From Micromonospora lupini str. Lupac 08 (GTDB lineage: Bacteria; Actinomycetota; Actinomycetes; Mycobacteriales; Micromonosporaceae), in assembly GCF_000297395.2 (NCBI RefSeq), contig NZ_HF570108.1, forward strand, positions 1,526,611 to 1,590,610: DNA of 64,000 nt, written 5' to 3'. A program made the position numbers and the translations under genes. The first letter of the stretch is position 1. Every line of letters begins with the position of its first letter. The notes beneath the pieces were generated by a model that was not told where the DNA came from, searched no databases, and saw only the letters and a program-made list of their open reading frames with translations. Below are positions 63,401 through 64,000 of the stretch, piece by piece.

Positions 63401-64000
63401 GTGACTCTCGTGGTGGACCCGGCGTCCGGGGAGGCGTTCCGGGAGGTCCCCGGGGCCTCGGTGGCGGAGGTGGACGCGGCGATCTCCCGGGCCGCCTCGG
63501 CGTTCGAGACGTGGCGGGCCTTCGCGCCGGGGGACCGGGCCCGGCTGCTGCGGCGGTTCGCCGCCGTCGTCGACGCGCACCTCGACGAGTTGGCCCTGTT
63601 GGAGGTGCGCAACTCCGGGCACACCATCGGCAACGCCCGCTGGGAGGCCGGCAACGTCCGCGACGTGCTGGACTACTACGCCGGTGCGCCGGAGCGGTTG
63701 ACCGGCCGGCAGATCCCCGTGCCCGGCGGCCTGGACGTCACCTTCCACGAGCCGCTCGGCGTGGTCGGTGTGATCGTGCCGTGGAACTTCCCGATGCCGA
63801 TCGCCGCCTGGGGGTTCGCCCCGGCCCTCGCCGCCGGCAACACGGTGGTGCTCAAGCCCGCCGAGCTGACCCCGCTCACCGCGCTGCGCCTGGCCGAACT
63901 GGCCCGCGACGCCGGTCTGCCCGACGGTGTGTTCACAGTGCTCCCGGGCGAGGGAGCGGTGGTGGGGGAGCGGTTCGTCAGCCACCCGGCGGTCCGCAAG
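63401..64000 (+). CDS. NAD(P)-dependent aldehyde dehydrogenase, N-terminal part (cut by window edge)
   Basis: The first 200 codons of an ALDH. VGVIVPWNFPMPIAAWGFAPALAAGNTVVLKPAELTPLTAL is the cofactor-binding block, with catalytic-site Asn in PWNF. The catalytic Cys and Glu lie beyond the window. In the gamma-glutamylated amine route it would oxidise the gamma-glutamyl aldehyde. GTG 63401 is chosen with GGGGTGG upstream; GTG 63392 is an in-frame alternative. It starts 18 bp after the ligase stop, probably one operon. Confidence 0.88.
   Translation, partial: MTLVVDPASGEAFREVPGASVAEVDAAISRAASAFETWRAFAPGDRARLLRRFAAVVDAHLDELALLEVRNSGHTIGNARWEAGNVRDVLDYYAGAPERLTGRQIPVPGGLDVTFHEPLGVVGVIVPWNFPMPIAAWGFAPALAAGNTVVLKPAELTPLTALRLAELARDAGLPDGVFTVLPGEGAVVGERFVSHPAVRK

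Overview
The window is a very GC-rich (about 70% or more) actinobacterial chromosome segment. Gene order (rpsP-KH-rimM-trmD-rplS-lepB; rnhB-DUF2469; rpsB-tsf-pyrH-frr-cdsA-rlmN; dxr-rseP-ispG-GNAT), frequent GTG starts, many leaderless start codons behind TANNNT boxes, and protein sequence style point to Micromonosporaceae, most likely Micromonospora or a close relative. This is inferred from gene content, not from a database match. No rRNA, tRNA, CRISPR array, insertion sequence or prophage was recognised.

Layout. 1-2436: the end of a polyprenyl synthetase and a geranylgeranyl-reductase-family flavoprotein fused to a degenerate polyprenyl-synthetase-like domain. 2657-8577: translation and secretion housekeeping (rpsP, KH protein, rimM, trmD, rplS, two signal peptidases, Nudix, rnhB, DUF2469). 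8632-17286: a block lying mostly on the minus strand (sulfite-oxidase-like enzyme, M23 peptidase, class V aminotransferase, xerC, a small accessory cassette, dprA, comM, yraN). It looks inverted in place relative to the usual actinobacterial order. 17629-27720: a repeat-rich membrane protein, then rpsB, tsf, pyrH, frr, a small secreted protein, cdsA with a long repetitive head, rlmN and a two-domain DivIVA-like protein.

27809-38642 is an accessory region: DUF2631-like protein, metallo-beta-lactamase/Rieske fusion, TMEM175-type channel, secreted protein, FAD oxidoreductase, YihY-type membrane protein, GNAT, and a 1322-residue secreted GH87-like glucanase. 38958-45494 holds the MEP-pathway pair dxr and ispG around the site-2 protease gene rseP, then a divergent PadR/MFS pair with a clear operator and a GNAT. 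45681-50640: a secreted muralytic-type protein with three tandem ECF-type promoters, and a fused heterodimer-like ABC exporter. 50686-59984: an ene-reductase, a DAACS symporter behind a cysteine-type leader peptide, a membrane protein, a xi-type GST, a thiolase, a methyltransferase with a PAS-GGDEF-EAL protein, and a DUF456 protein. 60316-64000: permease, glutamine-synthetase-like ligase and aldehyde dehydrogenase, which fit a gamma-glutamylated amine catabolic route.

The most unusual points are the reductase/pseudo-synthase fusion at the left edge, the three GGAAT-N18-GTT promoters at 46.4-46.6 kb, the leader peptide before the symporter, the MBL-Rieske fusion, the inverted competence/recombination block with paired DnaA-box-like sites near its ends, several families of intergenic palindromes, and in-frame minisatellites in several proteins.
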